Of a DNA stretch of 64,000 nt, positions 18,660 through 27,120 are shown one piece after another (the first letter of the stretch is position 1; each line of letters starts with the position of its first letter). The stretch lies in the NCBI GenBank assembly GCA_018401435.1, contig JAGYJW010000008.1, forward strand, positions 62,001-126,000. Reading direction: 5' to 3'. The position numbers and the translations under genes were made by a program. The DNA is from Deltaproteobacteria bacterium (GTDB lineage Bacteria; Myxococcota_A; UBA796; UBA2385). The notes under the pieces are model-generated. The model made no database searches. It saw only the letters and a list, made by a program, of their open reading frames with translations, and was not told the DNA's origin.

Positions 18660-19519
18660 TCAGTCAGGCTCGCAGCGCAATTCGATGAACACCCCGTAGC
18701 CGGGGAGGCTGCCGTAGGTGCTGGTGACGACGTCCGCGCCGCCCGCACTACGCAGGTAGGTGCCGACAGGCGGCCAGCGGGCACCATGAAGAAGGCGTCG
18801 GCGTCGGCATCGGCCGCCGTTGGCGGTCGCGCCCGCGCCAAAGAGGCCGTCGCTGGCGTCGGTGTCGGCGTAGAAGGGGGTTTTCGCAGGCGCCGCAGCG
18901 CACGGTGTAGCCATCGAGGCCCGCCGGGCTGGTCCTTGCGACGATCCGCCCGCCCAGGAACTGGAAGGTCTCGTCCGAAACGCCCGTATAACCGGCAAAT
19001 TGGAGGTCTGCGAGGTAGGCGGGCCCGGTAATTCTGGGTGACCACGCGGGCGACGATATCGGCCAGCACGTCACCGGGACCGAGATCGGCCACAAAGGCG
19101 CCGGAGATGCCGGTGGCCGAGATCATCACCGTGTCGTCGGTGCTCTCGTCACAGTCATCCACCACCACGAAGGTGCCGATGGCGGGGTTCTTGGTGATGC
19201 CCGCCACCACGTAGGCGCCGTCGGCGCAGATGGTGGAGGAGGCGAGCAGCTCGGGTTCGCCGCCGGACAGGGCGGGGGTCGGGTCGATGGCGCGGATGCA
19301 CAGGCCCTCTGCCGCGGCCTCGCCCGAGTCCTGGTAGATGGCGACGCCTTCGATGCGCCAGCCGTCTTCATAGGTGGAGTCGTCGCCGCATTCGGTGACG
19401 CCGGGATCGCCGCCGGGGTCTCCGGTGGGGCCGTCGTAGTCGATATTCCGACCCCAACAGCCGACCAGGGTGGTCGCGATCAGGGCGAGGGGAAGCAGAG
19501 ATTCGGATCCAGGCCGCAT
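18660..19519 (-). pseudogene. Lipoprotein paralogue broken by at least four frameshifts
   Basis: From ATG 19519 the frame gives a signal peptide with lipobox TLVGC (Cys21) and about 160 residues. Homologous sequence then hops between frames near 19025, 18885, 18820 and 18770 before a stop at 18660. Pieced together, the product is similar to the adjacent 17723-18592 protein (GYTG, CGAC, DASDGLF and a VPAGRL segment). Several breaks fall in runs of A, C or G. Between breaks there is no stop codon or obvious loss of coding character, so decay is either recent or caused by assembly indels. No known domain is recognised. Confidence 0.7.
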
Positions 19520-19546
19520 GGCAGTCACCTCCAGCGATCGACCTGC

Positions 19547-19552
19547 TATATT
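19547..19552 (+). promoter_or_regulatory. Extended -10-like element upstream of the FadL-like porin gene
   Basis: TGC-TATATT in the 91-bp divergent region fits an extended -10 (TGnTATAAT, 5/6 in the hexamer). The leader to ATG 19611 would be about 52 nt. No convincing -35 is seen. Confidence 0.4.
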
Positions 19553-19610
19553 CCGATCCCGCGTCCATGACGAGCAGGTTAAGCGCCGCCGTCTTTTCTT
19601 CGGAGATCCC

Positions 19611-21029
19611 ATGACCGCACCTCGCGCCGCGACCCTCCTGGCCCCCCTGCTGCTTGCGATGCCCGGTGTGGCCATGGCGGGCTCGATCTCCGCGCCTGGC
19701 TTCCTGGCCGGTCCCGACAGCAACGCGGCCACGCCCAACCCCGCCGCCGCGCACTACAACCCCGCGGCCCTGGGCGGCTCGGACGGGGTCAAGGTCATGG
19801 CCGATGTGCAGGTGGCCTTCATTCGCGTGGACGCCACCACCACCCGCAACAACGGCATCGATCCCAACACCGGCAACCCCTACCTGCCCAGCCAGGCGCG
19901 GGTGCAGGTGCCCGTCGCCCTGCTCGGGGTGAGCTGGAAGATCATCGACCAGCTGGCCTTCGGCTTCTCGGTGTCCGACACCCTGGTGGGCGGCGGCGAC
20001 TACACCGCAGCCGAGCCCGACGACGAGCCCCCCTATGTCGGCCACCAGCGCTATGCCGGCGTCAGCACCAAGCTGATCACCCTGCACATGGTGCCCGCCG
20101 TCGCGGTCACCCCGATCAAGGGCCTGCATGTGGGTGGCGGGCTCAAGGTGATCTACGACAGCATCAGCGCGCTGCAGGCCGCCGACCCCCTGGGCACCGA
20201 GGGCGTCAACCCGTCTACGGGTGAGGCCTACACCGGCGACACCTACCTGTCGGGCGACGCCAGCGGCGTTCACCTGGGCTGGAATGCCGGCATCTACGTG
20301 GACAAGTGGAAGTATGCCCGGGTCGGCATCAGCTACACCGACAACGGCAACTTCTCGGCAGAAGGCGACGGGTCGGTGCGCGTGCCCGCCTACCTCAGCA
20401 CCAGCGGCGAAGACGTCACCGTGCCCGCCAAGGTCAGCTTCGACTACCCGCTGCCTCCCATCCTCCAGTTCTGGCTGAACTCCGACCTCACCGACAAGCT
20501 CACCCTGGGTGCTGGGTTGGAATACCAGATGTGGAATGTCTGCTGCGGCGGCCCCGAAGGGGACATCGTCATCGGCGTCACCGACGACAAGGGCAACCCC
20601 GTGGGCCCCGACGCCGGTCTGACCATCACGGTGGACCCGGTGCAGTACAGCCCCCGGCGCCTGTGGAACTCCGGCAACTACGCCGTCAACGGCAGCTATG
20701 AGCTGTCCGAGCATTGGTGGGTGGGCGCCCGCGCCCAGTACAGCCAGAACGCGGTGCCCGACTACGCAGTCTCAGCCACGAACCTGGACTATGAGAGCGT
20801 CGGCGGACAGCTTGCCGGCCGCTACCGCTTCGGCAAGGACGAGAAGTTCACGGTGGGCCTGTCCTACTCGAAGTTCTTCACCAAGGACCGCGTCGTCACC
20901 GATTCGGCCTGGGACCTGCGCAACGGCGACGAGCGCTTCAGCCCCGAGACCCCCTACAAGGCCAGCACCAACGGCACCTTCAGCAGCAAGGTGGACATCG
21001 TGGGCCTGCGTCTGGCGGGCCGCTTCTAA
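19611..21029 (+). CDS. Outer-membrane porin, FadL/OmpP1/TodX family
   Basis: The 472-residue protein begins at ATG 19611 behind GGAGA, with a cleavable signal peptide ending VAMA. The mature N-terminus (SAATPNPAAAHYNPAAL-like) is the FadL hatch signature with its NPA motif, in which an N-terminal plug and a beta-barrel carry hydrophobic compounds across the outer membrane. Alternating aromatic beta-strands continue to the C-terminal RLAGRF, whose last residue is the phenylalanine recognised by the BAM machinery. Substrates may be long-chain fatty acids or other hydrophobic molecules. It is divergent from the broken lipoprotein gene. Confidence 0.85.
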   Translation: MTAPRAATLLAPLLLAMPGVAMAGSISAPGFLAGPDSNAATPNPAAAHYNPAALGGSDGVKVMADVQVAFIRVDATTTRNNGIDPNTGNPYLPSQARVQVPVALLGVSWKIIDQLAFGFSVSDTLVGGGDYTAAEPDDEPPYVGHQRYAGVSTKLITLHMVPAVAVTPIKGLHVGGGLKVIYDSISALQAADPLGTEGVNPSTGEAYTGDTYLSGDASGVHLGWNAGIYVDKWKYARVGISYTDNGNFSAEGDGSVRVPAYLSTSGEDVTVPAKVSFDYPLPPILQFWLNSDLTDKLTLGAGLEYQMWNVCCGGPEGDIVIGVTDDKGNPVGPDAGLTITVDPVQYSPRRLWNSGNYAVNGSYELSEHWWVGARAQYSQNAVPDYAVSATNLDYESVGGQLAGRYRFGKDEKFTVGLSYSKFFTKDRVVTDSAWDLRNGDERFSPETPYKASTNGTFSSKVDIVGLRLAGRF

Positions 21030-21035
21030 GGCAGG

Positions 21036-21049
21036 GGCGCCGCGGCGCC
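21036..21049. terminator. Small GC hairpin between convergent genes
   Basis: GGCGC-CGCG-GCGCC follows the porin stop and lies just before the converging membrane-protein stop. The stem is strong but lacks a T-tract, so terminator function is only possible. Confidence 0.25.
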
Positions 21050-21050
21050 T

Positions 21051-22871
21051 TCACCAGGCGGGCTCCAGCCGGATCGCGTCCAGGACGAGGTCTGCCTGGG
21101 CCTCCAGCTCCAGGCGCACCAGGCCCTCCTCGCCCTGCAGCCAGGCGTCGCCATCCGCGCGCAGCTGGGGTCCGACCAGGCGCATGGACAGGCCGGGTAC
21201 CGGGCTCAGCCTCCAGCGTCCGGGCAGCAGCCGCAGGGCCGCGGTGCCCGCGACCTCGCCGGGGGCCAGGTGCAGCCGCAGCCGCCCGTCTTCCCCCGGT
21301 CGCGCCACCCCGCCCAGCTCAGAGAGCAGCCAGCCCGGAATGGCCTGGGGATCGGCCAGCTGGCGCGCGCCAATGCGCCCCTCCCGGCGCACCCAGGGGG
21401 AGAAGCGCAGGCCGTCGCCGCCCGCCGTGGCCCAGCTCACCCGGCCATAGGTGGCCCGAAAATCCGGGCGGGCGGCCAGCTCGATCTCGGAGGGAAAGCA
21501 GGGGTTCTCGCTGCCTTTCGGCCCACAGAAGAAGACGATGTCGGGGGCCGCCGCGAAGACATAGTCGCCATCACCCAGCTCGTGGCCGATCCAGCCTGCT
21601 CCGCTGCTCTCCTGGCGGGCGATGTGGCGGTCGTTGAGGCCCAGCATGTCCAGGCTGGGCAGCCGCGAGGCATAGGGGATGGCCCCGGCGGGGGAGACGG
21701 CCACCTTGGGCTGCTGGGTCGGAAAGGCCCGGGCCAAGGTGCGGCCGACCTCGACGCCATGAAGCACCCAGCCTTCATTGTGGGCCCGCTGCACCACCGG
21801 ATGGGCTGCCTGTTTCGGGCCCATCCAACCCAGCAGCAGGGTGGCCACCAGCGCGCCCGCCAGGCCCAGACCAGCCGATCGCTGGGCCAGCCCGGTGACC
21901 GCCGATCCAGCCAACCAGGCCAGGAGCACCACCATCGGCGCGAAGTGTCGGAAGGCCGGGAAGATGTCGCCGCCGATCCAGACGGTCCAGGCGCACCAGC
22001 CCAGCAGCACCGGCAAGGCCAGGCGCAGCCGGCCGCGGATGGGCTCGCCCTTGGGCCAGGCCAGCAGGGCGAGACCGGCCAGCAGCAGCAGCGGGCCGTG
22101 GGTCTGCAAGGCCTGCCACGTCCAGATGGCGCCGGCGTCGGTGTGGGCCTCGCTGGGGCGGATCTTCACCCGCGCGGTATTGGGCAGGTAGTCGTCGTAG
22201 AGCGCGAGGCGCAGCAGCAGCTGCAGCATCGTGGCCAGAAAGGGCAGCCCCACCAGCAGCAGCGTCGAACGCAGCGCCTTGCGGTCCTGGCCGCTGGCCA
22301 GGAACCAGCCCAGGCCCAAAGTGGCCACCAGCACGGGCGTGTCCGGGCGGGTCCAGCAGGCCAGCGACAGGGCGATGGCGGGCCCCCACACCTTGCGGTG
22401 GTCCACCGCGCCCTCGGCTGTCCCCAGGCCCTCGCCCAGCCCCACCAGGGCCCATGCCAGGAGCAGGGCGAGCAGGGGCTGCTCCAAGCCGCCAAAGGCC
22501 CACAGCGCGATGCTGCTGCTGCTGGCCACCGCGAGGCCGGCCACCCAGGCCCCCGCCGCAGATCGCCGCCCCAGGTGCAGCCCCAGCACCGCGACGACGC
22601 CGAGGGAGCAGGCCAGGCCCAGCAGGCGGGTGGCGTCCACCAAGCCCATGCCCAGGCTGCCCAGGAAGGCGACCAGCAGCACCCACAGCAGATTCGAGTA
22701 GCCCTCGACCGGCGGACCGGCGGTCCAGGTCAGGCCATGTCCCGACAGCAGGCGGTCGGCATAGCGCAGGGAGATGAAGGCATCATCGCTGATATAGCCC
22801 TGCCAACGCAGGCAATGAATGCCCAACAACAGCAGGGCCACCAGCGTCGCGAGCCAAGACGAGGGGCGCAA
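21051..22871 (-). CDS. Polytopic membrane protein, glycosyltransferase (GT-C/ArnT-like) family
   Basis: The 606-residue protein starts at TTG 22871, five nt after GGAG. No ATG lies near the conserved N-terminus. Residues 1-370 hold about ten hydrophobic helices. The first loop has DDAFISLRYADRL, with the acidic pair expected in dolichol- or polyprenyl-phosphate-sugar-dependent GT-C transferases, followed by EGYSNLLW. The C-terminal 230 residues form a soluble periplasmic domain containing LDMLGLNDRHIAR. This layout is common in uncharacterised bacterial proteins that may glycosylate lipids or cell-surface components. The acceptor is unknown. Confidence 0.7.
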   Translation of the reverse strand: MRPSSWLATLVALLLLGIHCLRWQGYISDDAFISLRYADRLLSGHGLTWTAGPPVEGYSNLLWVLLVAFLGSLGMGLVDATRLLGLACSLGVVAVLGLHLGRRSAAGAWVAGLAVASSSSIALWAFGGLEQPLLALLLAWALVGLGEGLGTAEGAVDHRKVWGPAIALSLACWTRPDTPVLVATLGLGWFLASGQDRKALRSTLLLVGLPFLATMLQLLLRLALYDDYLPNTARVKIRPSEAHTDAGAIWTWQALQTHGPLLLLAGLALLAWPKGEPIRGRLRLALPVLLGWCAWTVWIGGDIFPAFRHFAPMVVLLAWLAGSAVTGLAQRSAGLGLAGALVATLLLGWMGPKQAAHPVVQRAHNEGWVLHGVEVGRTLARAFPTQQPKVAVSPAGAIPYASRLPSLDMLGLNDRHIARQESSGAGWIGHELGDGDYVFAAAPDIVFFCGPKGSENPCFPSEIELAARPDFRATYGRVSWATAGGDGLRFSPWVRREGRIGARQLADPQAIPGWLLSELGGVARPGEDGRLRLHLAPGEVAGTAALRLLPGRWRLSPVPGLSMRLVGPQLRADGDAWLQGEEGLVRLELEAQADLVLDAIRLEPAW

Positions 22872-22928
22872 CCGGGCTCCAGATGCAGGGGCGGCGGCGC
22901 CGAAGAATCGAAGGCAAAAGGAGCGAAA

Positions 22929-23252
22929 TCAGCGGATGCGCTTCATTCGGGCTTCGACGGCGATGGCGGCGCGATCGGGCTGGTCGGGAGCGGGGCGTTC
23001 GTCGCGCCGGGGCCCGGTGCTGCGGTCCTCGTTGTCGGTGGCCCGGGAAGGCGCGCCGTCGTCGGCAAAGACCGGCAGGCCGCCTGAAGCGCGGACCCGC
23101 GCAGAGGGGCTGAGCTTGACGAGCACGTCGCTGTCGGGCTTGCGGGCGGCCTCGGCGGCGCGTTCGGCTGCGGCCGTGTCGAAGCTGGTCGCCTGCAGCG
23201 GGGGAACCGGAAGGTGGACCGGGATGGTCGCGGTGAAGTCGATGGCGGGCAT
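22929..23252 (-). CDS. Small unknown protein, 107 residues
   Basis: ATG 23252 is preceded by a perfect AAGGAGG five nt upstream, so translation is well supported. The N-terminal half is Pro/Thr/Ala-rich (FTATIPVHLPVPP), followed by a helical segment with SDVLVKLSPSARVRA, then a charged, disordered-looking tail rich in Asp and Arg. LSxxAR-like segments occur in several small bacterial proteins of unknown role, so no function is assigned. There is no signal peptide, membrane helix or cysteine. It is divergent from argC and its upstream region includes the arg operator. Confidence 0.65.
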   Translation of the reverse strand: MPAIDFTATIPVHLPVPPLQATSFDTAAAERAAEAARKPDSDVLVKLSPSARVRASGGLPVFADDGAPSRATDNEDRSTGPRRDERPAPDQPDRAAIAVEARMKRIR

Positions 23253-23365
23253 GCAGACCTCCTTGGGGCGTCCCAAGGCAGTATAACGCAGTCCGAAGCT
23301 CGACCGCGAGCCCCTTGGCACGCCGCCCCGAAAGGCGGAGGACCCCAAAGGGTTCATGCTCCTGC

Positions 23366-23394
23366 TTGCATGATCATGCAGGGCAATGTATATC
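23366..23394 (+). promoter_or_regulatory. Sigma-70 promoter of the arginine cluster
   Basis: TTGCAT (23366-23371), a 17-bp spacer and TATATC (23389-23394) form a promoter with 4/6 matches in each box. The predicted transcription start near 23401 gives a leader of about 28 nt to the argC GTG. The spacer contains the ARG-box-like palindrome. Confidence 0.65.
23367..23380. promoter_or_regulatory. ArgR operator (ARG box-like palindrome)
   Basis: TGCATGATCATGCA is a perfect 14-bp palindrome that overlaps the -35 box and spacer of the arg promoter. Half-sites TGCAT and ATGCA separated by four bases match the ARG-box core known in Streptomyces (TGCAT-RNNY-ATGCA) and the spacing of the E. coli box. 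Binding of an ArgR hexamer here would block RNA polymerase when arginine is abundant. A further half-site, ATGCT, occurs about 21 bp further along. Confidence 0.6.
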
Positions 23395-23428
23395 GCATGC
23401 TTCCCCCCCGAATTTCGCGGAGACCGGC

Positions 23429-24484
23429 GTGGATCGACCCTCCACCCTCCATGACAAGCCCGTCAGCGTCGGCATTGCCGGCGTGTCTGGCTATGTCGGG
23501 GTGGAGCTGCTCCGACTGCTGTTGGATCACCCCCGGGTGCAGATCACCGACTTGTCGGGTGGGCGGTCGGCCGGCAAGCCCCTGACCGACAGCTGGCCCG
23601 GTGTGGCCGGCCTGACCGACCTGCTGGTCGAGAGCACCGACGCTGCGCGCATGGCCGATCGCTGCGACCTGGTCTTCCTGGCGCTGCCCCACGGCCTCTC
23701 GGCCGAGATCGCCGCAGACCTGGTGGCACGGGGTGTGAAGGTGATCGACCTGGGGGCGGACTTCCGCCTGCGCGATCCCGCCGACTGGCTGGCCGCCTAT
23801 GGCAAGCCCCACGCCTTCCCCGCGCTCAACGCCCAGGCCGTCTATGGCTTGCCCGAGCTGCTGGGCGCCGGCGCGCCGGCCGCCCTCGCCGCAGCGCCGG
23901 TGATCGCCTGCGCGGGCTGCTACCCGACCGCCACCACCCTCGCTGCATTGCCGCTGGTCGAGGCCGGGCTGGTGGACTGGATCTCGGCCTCTTGCGTCTC
24001 GGGCATCTCCGGGGCGGGCCGGGCACCCAGCGACAAGAACCTCTACTGCGAGGTCCAGGAGAGCGCCGAGCCCTACAAGCTGGCCGGCGCCCACCGCCAC
24101 ACGCCCGAGATGGAGCAGAGCCTGGGCGTGCCGGTGACCTTCTCCCCACACATCGTGCCCATGCGGCGCGGCATGTTGTCCACCGTCACCGCCCGCCTCA
24201 AGCGGCCGGTGGATCCGGCCGAAATGAAGACCCTCTACGACAACCGCTACGCTGGCCACCCCCTGGTCCAGCTGCGGGATGTGCCGCCGGCTACCCGGGA
24301 TGTGCGGGGCACGGGCCGCGCCCATGTGCACGTGGCCGTGGATGTGAATCGCCAGGCGGTGACCGCCGTCTGCGCCATCGACAATCTGGGCAAGGGCGCC
24401 GCCTCCCAGGCTGTCCAGTGCATGAACCTCGCCCTCGGCTTCCCAGAGACCGCTGGGATCCCGCGCTTTCCCCTGGTTCCTTGA
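23429..24484 (+). CDS. argC: N-acetyl-gamma-glutamyl-phosphate reductase
   Basis: The 351-residue enzyme makes N-acetylglutamate semialdehyde with NADPH, the third step of arginine synthesis. It shows the nucleotide loop GIAGVSGYVG near the N-terminus, the catalytic cysteine in CAGCYPT, HRHTPEME with the active-site histidine region, and FSPHIVPMRRGM. I chose GTG 23429 because GGAG lies 7 nt upstream and the frame before it lacks conserved sequence. The stop overlaps the first possible ATG of the acetyltransferase gene. It is the first gene of the cluster and directly follows the promoter and palindromic operator. Confidence 0.95.
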   Translation: MDRPSTLHDKPVSVGIAGVSGYVGVELLRLLLDHPRVQITDLSGGRSAGKPLTDSWPGVAGLTDLLVESTDAARMADRCDLVFLALPHGLSAEIAADLVARGVKVIDLGADFRLRDPADWLAAYGKPHAFPALNAQAVYGLPELLGAGAPAALAAAPVIACAGCYPTATTLAALPLVEAGLVDWISASCVSGISGAGRAPSDKNLYCEVQESAEPYKLAGAHRHTPEMEQSLGVPVTFSPHIVPMRRGMLSTVTARLKRPVDPAEMKTLYDNRYAGHPLVQLRDVPPATRDVRGTGRAHVHVAVDVNRQAVTAVCAIDNLGKGAASQAVQCMNLALGFPETAGIPRFPLVP

Positions 24485-24513
24485 TGGCCCTGTCGGGCCC
24501 CGGAGGCTCCCCC

Positions 24514-25053
24514 ATGGAGTGCTCTCCCGTGATCATCCGGGCGGCTCGTGCTGCCGATGCTCTCGCCGTCGAGGCCCTGGTGGAACGCGAAGTCCACCGC
24601 GGCACCGTGCTGCCGCGCCGCTTCTCTGCCGACGCCTTCCTGGTGGCCGAGCTGGACGGACAGGTGGCCGGCACGGTGGCCCTGACCGCGTGGTCAGACC
24701 GCGTGATCGAGCTGGGCACGCTGATCGCGGACCGGTCCGGGCTGGGCATCGGCCGGGCGCTGGCCGAGGCCGCCACCCGCCAGGCGCGGGAGCGAGGCCA
24801 CGACGCCATCGTGGCCCTGACGTCCGTGTCGGGCTTCTTCGAGCGCCTGGGCTTCTCGGCCGTAGCGCAGACCCCCTGGGCCGAGGCCCGGCGGGTGAGC
24901 ACCCTGCCCACCCCCTGGCTGCCCGAGCTGGGACCCGCCGTGGCCCACAAGGCCGCCAGCAGCTGCGCGACCTGCCCGCGCCTGGCGGGCTGCAGCCAGG
25001 CGCTGATGGCGCTGCGCATCGGGCAGGGCGCCGAAGCGCGGGCCTGCGCATGA
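24514..25053 (+). CDS. GNAT N-acetyltransferase, candidate N-acetylglutamate synthase
   Basis: The 179-residue protein starts at ATG 24514, seven nt after GGAGG. It has a GNAT core with IELGTLIADRSGLGIGRAL, the acetyl-CoA pyrophosphate loop, and SGFFERLGFS. GNAT proteins of this type placed in arginine clusters commonly act as short N-acetylglutamate synthases (ArgA-like), transferring acetyl to glutamate, so that role is likely. The C-terminal 35 residues add an unusual cysteine-rich tail, CATCPRLAGC, which may bind a metal or a regulator. Its stop overlaps the argJ start by 4 bp. Confidence 0.75.
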   Translation: MECSPVIIRAARAADALAVEALVEREVHRGTVLPRRFSADAFLVAELDGQVAGTVALTAWSDRVIELGTLIADRSGLGIGRALAEAATRQARERGHDAIVALTSVSGFFERLGFSAVAQTPWAEARRVSTLPTPWLPELGPAVAHKAASSCATCPRLAGCSQALMALRIGQGAEARACA

Positions 25054-26255
25054 AGGCCCTGGACGTCCCTTCGCGGGTCGAGCTCCCCCGCATCGAAGGC
25101 GGCTTTACCGCCGTGCCCGGCACCCGCGTGGGCGTGGCCGGCGGCGACATCAAGGGCAATGGCAAGAAGCGCGACGATGTGGTGGTGCTGGTCGCCCCAG
25201 GAACCGCCGCCGCCGTCGTGACCCGCAGCACCGCCTTGGCCGCCCCCTGCCGCCTCACCCGAGACAGGGTCCCCGGGCCCATCTTCGCGGTGGTGGTGAA
25301 TGCCGGCAATGCCAACGCGAGCACCGGCGAGCAGGGCCTGCGCGACGCCGAGGCCATGGCGGCCGAGTGTGCCGCCGCCCTGGGTTGCCCCGCAGAGGCC
25401 GTGCTGGTCTGCAGCACCGGCGTGATCGGCGTGCCCATGCCCATGCAGCGGGTGCTGCCCACCATCCGCCTTGCCGCCGCCGACCTGGGCTCGGACGGGG
25501 CCCGGGCCGCCCGCGCCATCTTGACCACCGACCTGGTGCCCAAGACCAGCGCCATCGCCGTGGGCGACCTGGTGGTGGGCGGCATGGCCAAAGGCTCCGG
25601 CATGATTCACCCCAATATGGGCACCATGTTGGGATTCGTCGCCACCAACGCCAAGATTTCGGGTCCCGACCTGCAGGCGCTGGTCGAGGCCGTCGCCGAG
25701 CGCAGCTTCAACGCCGTGACCGTGGACGGTGACACCTCCACCAACGACACGCTGATCGTGCAGGCCACCGGCCTGGGTCCAGCCCTGGCCCCTGGCGACG
25801 CCGGCTGGGCCGACCTCGAGGCCGCCTTGGAGGGCGTCTGCGTCGACCTCGCCCGGGCGATCGCCCGCGACGGAGAAGGCGCGACCACCCTGGTAGAGGC
25901 CGTGCTGATGGGCGGCCCCGACGATGCCAGCGCCCGGCAGGCAGCGCGGGCCGTGCTGCGCTCCCCGCTGGTCAAGAGCGCCATTCACGGCCGCGACCCC
26001 AACTGGGGGCGGATCGTGGGCGCCTTGGGCGCGGCGGCTGTCGCCGATCTCGACCGCCTGGATGTGGACCTGGCAGGGGTGCCGGTGCTACGAGGAGGCC
26101 GTCCGGTGGCCTTCGACGAGGCGCGCGCATCTGCCGCCCTGAATGCCGCCGAGGTGCAGATTGCCATGCGGCTCCCCGGACCTGGCCTGGGCCGCGCGTG
26201 GGGCTGCGACCTCACCGCGGAGTATGTGAAGATCAATGCGGACTACCGAAGCTGA
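25050..26255 (+). CDS. argJ: Arginine biosynthesis ornithine/glutamate acetyltransferase
   Basis: The 401-residue proenzyme transfers acetyl from N-acetylornithine to glutamate, recycling the acetyl group. It has the family features: NAGNANA near 85, the oxyanion region CSTGVIG, the autoprocessing site KGSGMIHPNMGTML, where cleavage before the threonine yields alpha and beta chains, and HGRDPNWGRI. The last residues YVKINADYRS are typical. ATG 25050 overlaps the previous stop (ATGA), and the 3' end overlaps argB by 20 bp. With a separate GNAT gene beside it, ArgJ may be monofunctional or the GNAT may act in priming the cycle. Confidence 0.95.
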   Translation: MKALDVPSRVELPRIEGGFTAVPGTRVGVAGGDIKGNGKKRDDVVVLVAPGTAAAVVTRSTALAAPCRLTRDRVPGPIFAVVVNAGNANASTGEQGLRDAEAMAAECAAALGCPAEAVLVCSTGVIGVPMPMQRVLPTIRLAAADLGSDGARAARAILTTDLVPKTSAIAVGDLVVGGMAKGSGMIHPNMGTMLGFVATNAKISGPDLQALVEAVAERSFNAVTVDGDTSTNDTLIVQATGLGPALAPGDAGWADLEAALEGVCVDLARAIARDGEGATTLVEAVLMGGPDDASARQAARAVLRSPLVKSAIHGRDPNWGRIVGALGAAAVADLDRLDVDLAGVPVLRGGRPVAFDEARASAALNAAEVQIAMRLPGPGLGRAWGCDLTAEYVKINADYRS

Positions 26256-27120
26256 TCCCAAGTTCGTCGCCCACGCACTGGTCGAAGCCCTCCCCTATGT
26301 GCAGCGCTGGTCCGGCAAGACCGTCGTGGTCAAGTACGGGGGCGCCGCACAGGTGGACCCTGCGTTGGCCGACGCGGTGATGATGGACGTGGTCCTGCTG
26401 GCCCAGGTGGGCGTGCGGGTCGTGCTGGTGCATGGGGGCGGGCCCGCCGTGTCCGAAATGGGCCGCCGGCTGGGCCTGCCCACCCGCTTCGTAGACGGCT
26501 TGCGGGTCACCGACGACGAGACCATGCGCGTCGCCCAGCAGGTCCAGGTGGGCGGCGTGAACCGCGACATCGTGGCCGCTCTGGGTCGCCGGGGCGGCCG
26601 GGCCATCGGGCTGTCCGGCCACGACTGCGGTGGTTGGATGCGGGCCACTCCGCGGCAGCACCGCAGCCTGAGCACCGGCGAGCCGGTAGATCTCGGGCGC
26701 GTCGGCGACATCTCCCATGTCAACGCTGGCGTGCTGCTGGGGCTGATGGAGACGGGGCTCACGCCGGTGGTCGCGCCGGTGGCCACCGACGACGCCTTTG
26801 GCTCGCTCAACGTCAACGCCGACAGCGTCGCGACGGCGGTGGCCGGCGCCATGAAGGCGCACAAGCTGGTCTTCTTGACCGATGTATCCGGCATTCGCGG
26901 CGCCGATGGCCAGGTGGTGGCCAGCCTGGGCCGCGAGCGCCTGCGCGGCTGGATGGCCGACGGCACCGTCAGCGGTGGCATGATCCCCAAGGCCGAAGCC
27001 TGCCTGGACGCGCTGGACGCCGGCGTGGCCCAGGTCACCGTGGCCGATGGACGGGTCGCCCACGCCTTGCTCCTCGAGCTGCTCACCGACGCCGGCATCG
27101 GCACGCAGGTGCTCCTGTGA
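26236..27120 (+). CDS. argB: Acetylglutamate kinase
   Basis: The 294-residue amino-acid kinase phosphorylates N-acetylglutamate, the usual feedback-controlled step. Evidence is the nucleotide lysine region VVVKYGG, the substrate loop LVHGGGPAVSEMG, LNVNADSVATAVA and LTDVSGI, with MIPKAEACLDAL near the end. The N-terminal helix before the kinase core (about 20 residues) is present in arginine-inhibited hexameric enzymes, so arginine inhibition is possible. ATG 26236 lies inside the end of argJ. The argD GTG overlaps the stop by 4 bp. Confidence 0.95.
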   Translation: MRTTEADPKFVAHALVEALPYVQRWSGKTVVVKYGGAAQVDPALADAVMMDVVLLAQVGVRVVLVHGGGPAVSEMGRRLGLPTRFVDGLRVTDDETMRVAQQVQVGGVNRDIVAALGRRGGRAIGLSGHDCGGWMRATPRQHRSLSTGEPVDLGRVGDISHVNAGVLLGLMETGLTPVVAPVATDDAFGSLNVNADSVATAVAGAMKAHKLVFLTDVSGIRGADGQVVASLGRERLRGWMADGTVSGGMIPKAEACLDALDAGVAQVTVADGRVAHALLLELLTDAGIGTQVLL

